Assembly: GCA_043747555.1 (NCBI GenBank)
Contig: JAYTOY010000076.1
Location: forward strand, 1 to 44,626
DNA length: 44,626 nt
DNA from: JAYWDA01 sp043747555
GTDB taxonomy: Bacteria > Bdellovibrionota > Bdellovibrionia > Bdellovibrionales > Bdellovibrionaceae
Direction: 5' to 3'
Shown here: piece after piece, positions 44,596 to 44,626 of the stretch
Position numbering within the stretch: the first letter of the stretch is position 1
Layout: the number at the start of each line of letters is the position of its first letter
The notes under the pieces: model-generated
The model's database searches: none
Seen by the model: the letters and a program-made list of their open reading frames with translations, nothing else
Told to the model about the DNA's origin: nothing
Made by a program: the position numbers and the translations under genes

Positions 44596-44626
44596 TAACA
44601 ACGAACCACTTAAACCCCTAGGATAA

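Overview
The window reads as chromosome from a Bdellovibrio-like member of the Bdellovibrionota (predatory 'delta-proteobacterial' relatives). This is an inference from gene content: a type II secretion operon gspC-N, an alternative complex III (act) operon joined to System II cytochrome c maturation genes, DUF1592/DUF1552 extracytoplasmic protein pairs, many lipoproteins and an HNH family gene. No rRNA, tRNA, CRISPR array, prophage or intact insertion sequence was seen.

Layout. 1-2.1 kb (minus): thrS, with infC starting at its stop codon on a likely AUU codon. 2.2-3.8 kb: an HNH-nuclease gene with an 8-bp tandem repeat in its probable 5' leader, then the only gene-free stretch over 300 bp. 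3.8-4.4 kb: a duplicated-domain lipoprotein. 4.4-15.8 kb (minus): N-formylglutamate amidohydrolase-like gene, resB, ccsA, then actA-B-C-D-E-F, i.e. a quinol:cytochrome c oxidoreductase together with the machinery that attaches heme to its cytochrome subunits. 15.8-17.5 kb (plus): PduO-type cobalamin adenosyltransferase and an unassigned protein. 17.6-21.9 kb (plus): a lipoprotein-like gene, then a DUF1592-type cytochrome-like protein and its DUF1552 partner with a Tat signal. 22.0-35.0 kb (plus): gspC,D,E,F,G,H,I,J,K,L,M,N with overlaps or short gaps, without gspO (prepilin peptidase). 35.2-37.0 kb (plus): ssb, a small lipoprotein and a beta-barrel-like protein. 37.0-38.4 kb (minus): LOG-family hydrolase, small secreted Cys-rich protein, rlmE. 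38.5-38.7 kb (plus): a 59-residue membrane protein whose 3' end overlaps the MFS gene on the other strand. 38.6-44.5 kb (minus): MFS transporter, VWA lipoprotein, XRE regulator, transglutaminase-like protein and a TVP38-flavoprotein disulfide reductase fusion.

How the genes fit together. ResB and CcsA would attach heme to the five CXXCH sites of ActA and the one of ActE; ActB carries the iron-sulfur wire and ActC/ActF form the membrane core. The Gsp proteins form a trans-envelope secretion machine: secretin D, ATPase E, inner-membrane platform C/F/L/M/N, pseudopilins G/H/I/J/K. The most interesting unexplained signals are translational: a possible Met-Thr-Thr-Thr-Ser-Phe leader peptide just upstream of thrS, the AUU start of infC fused to the thrS stop, two lipoprotein-like signals with Asn before the Cys, and the small membrane protein antisense to the MFS gene. 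I do not see a clear new defence or secretion system; the regulatory and small-gene observations are the best leads.
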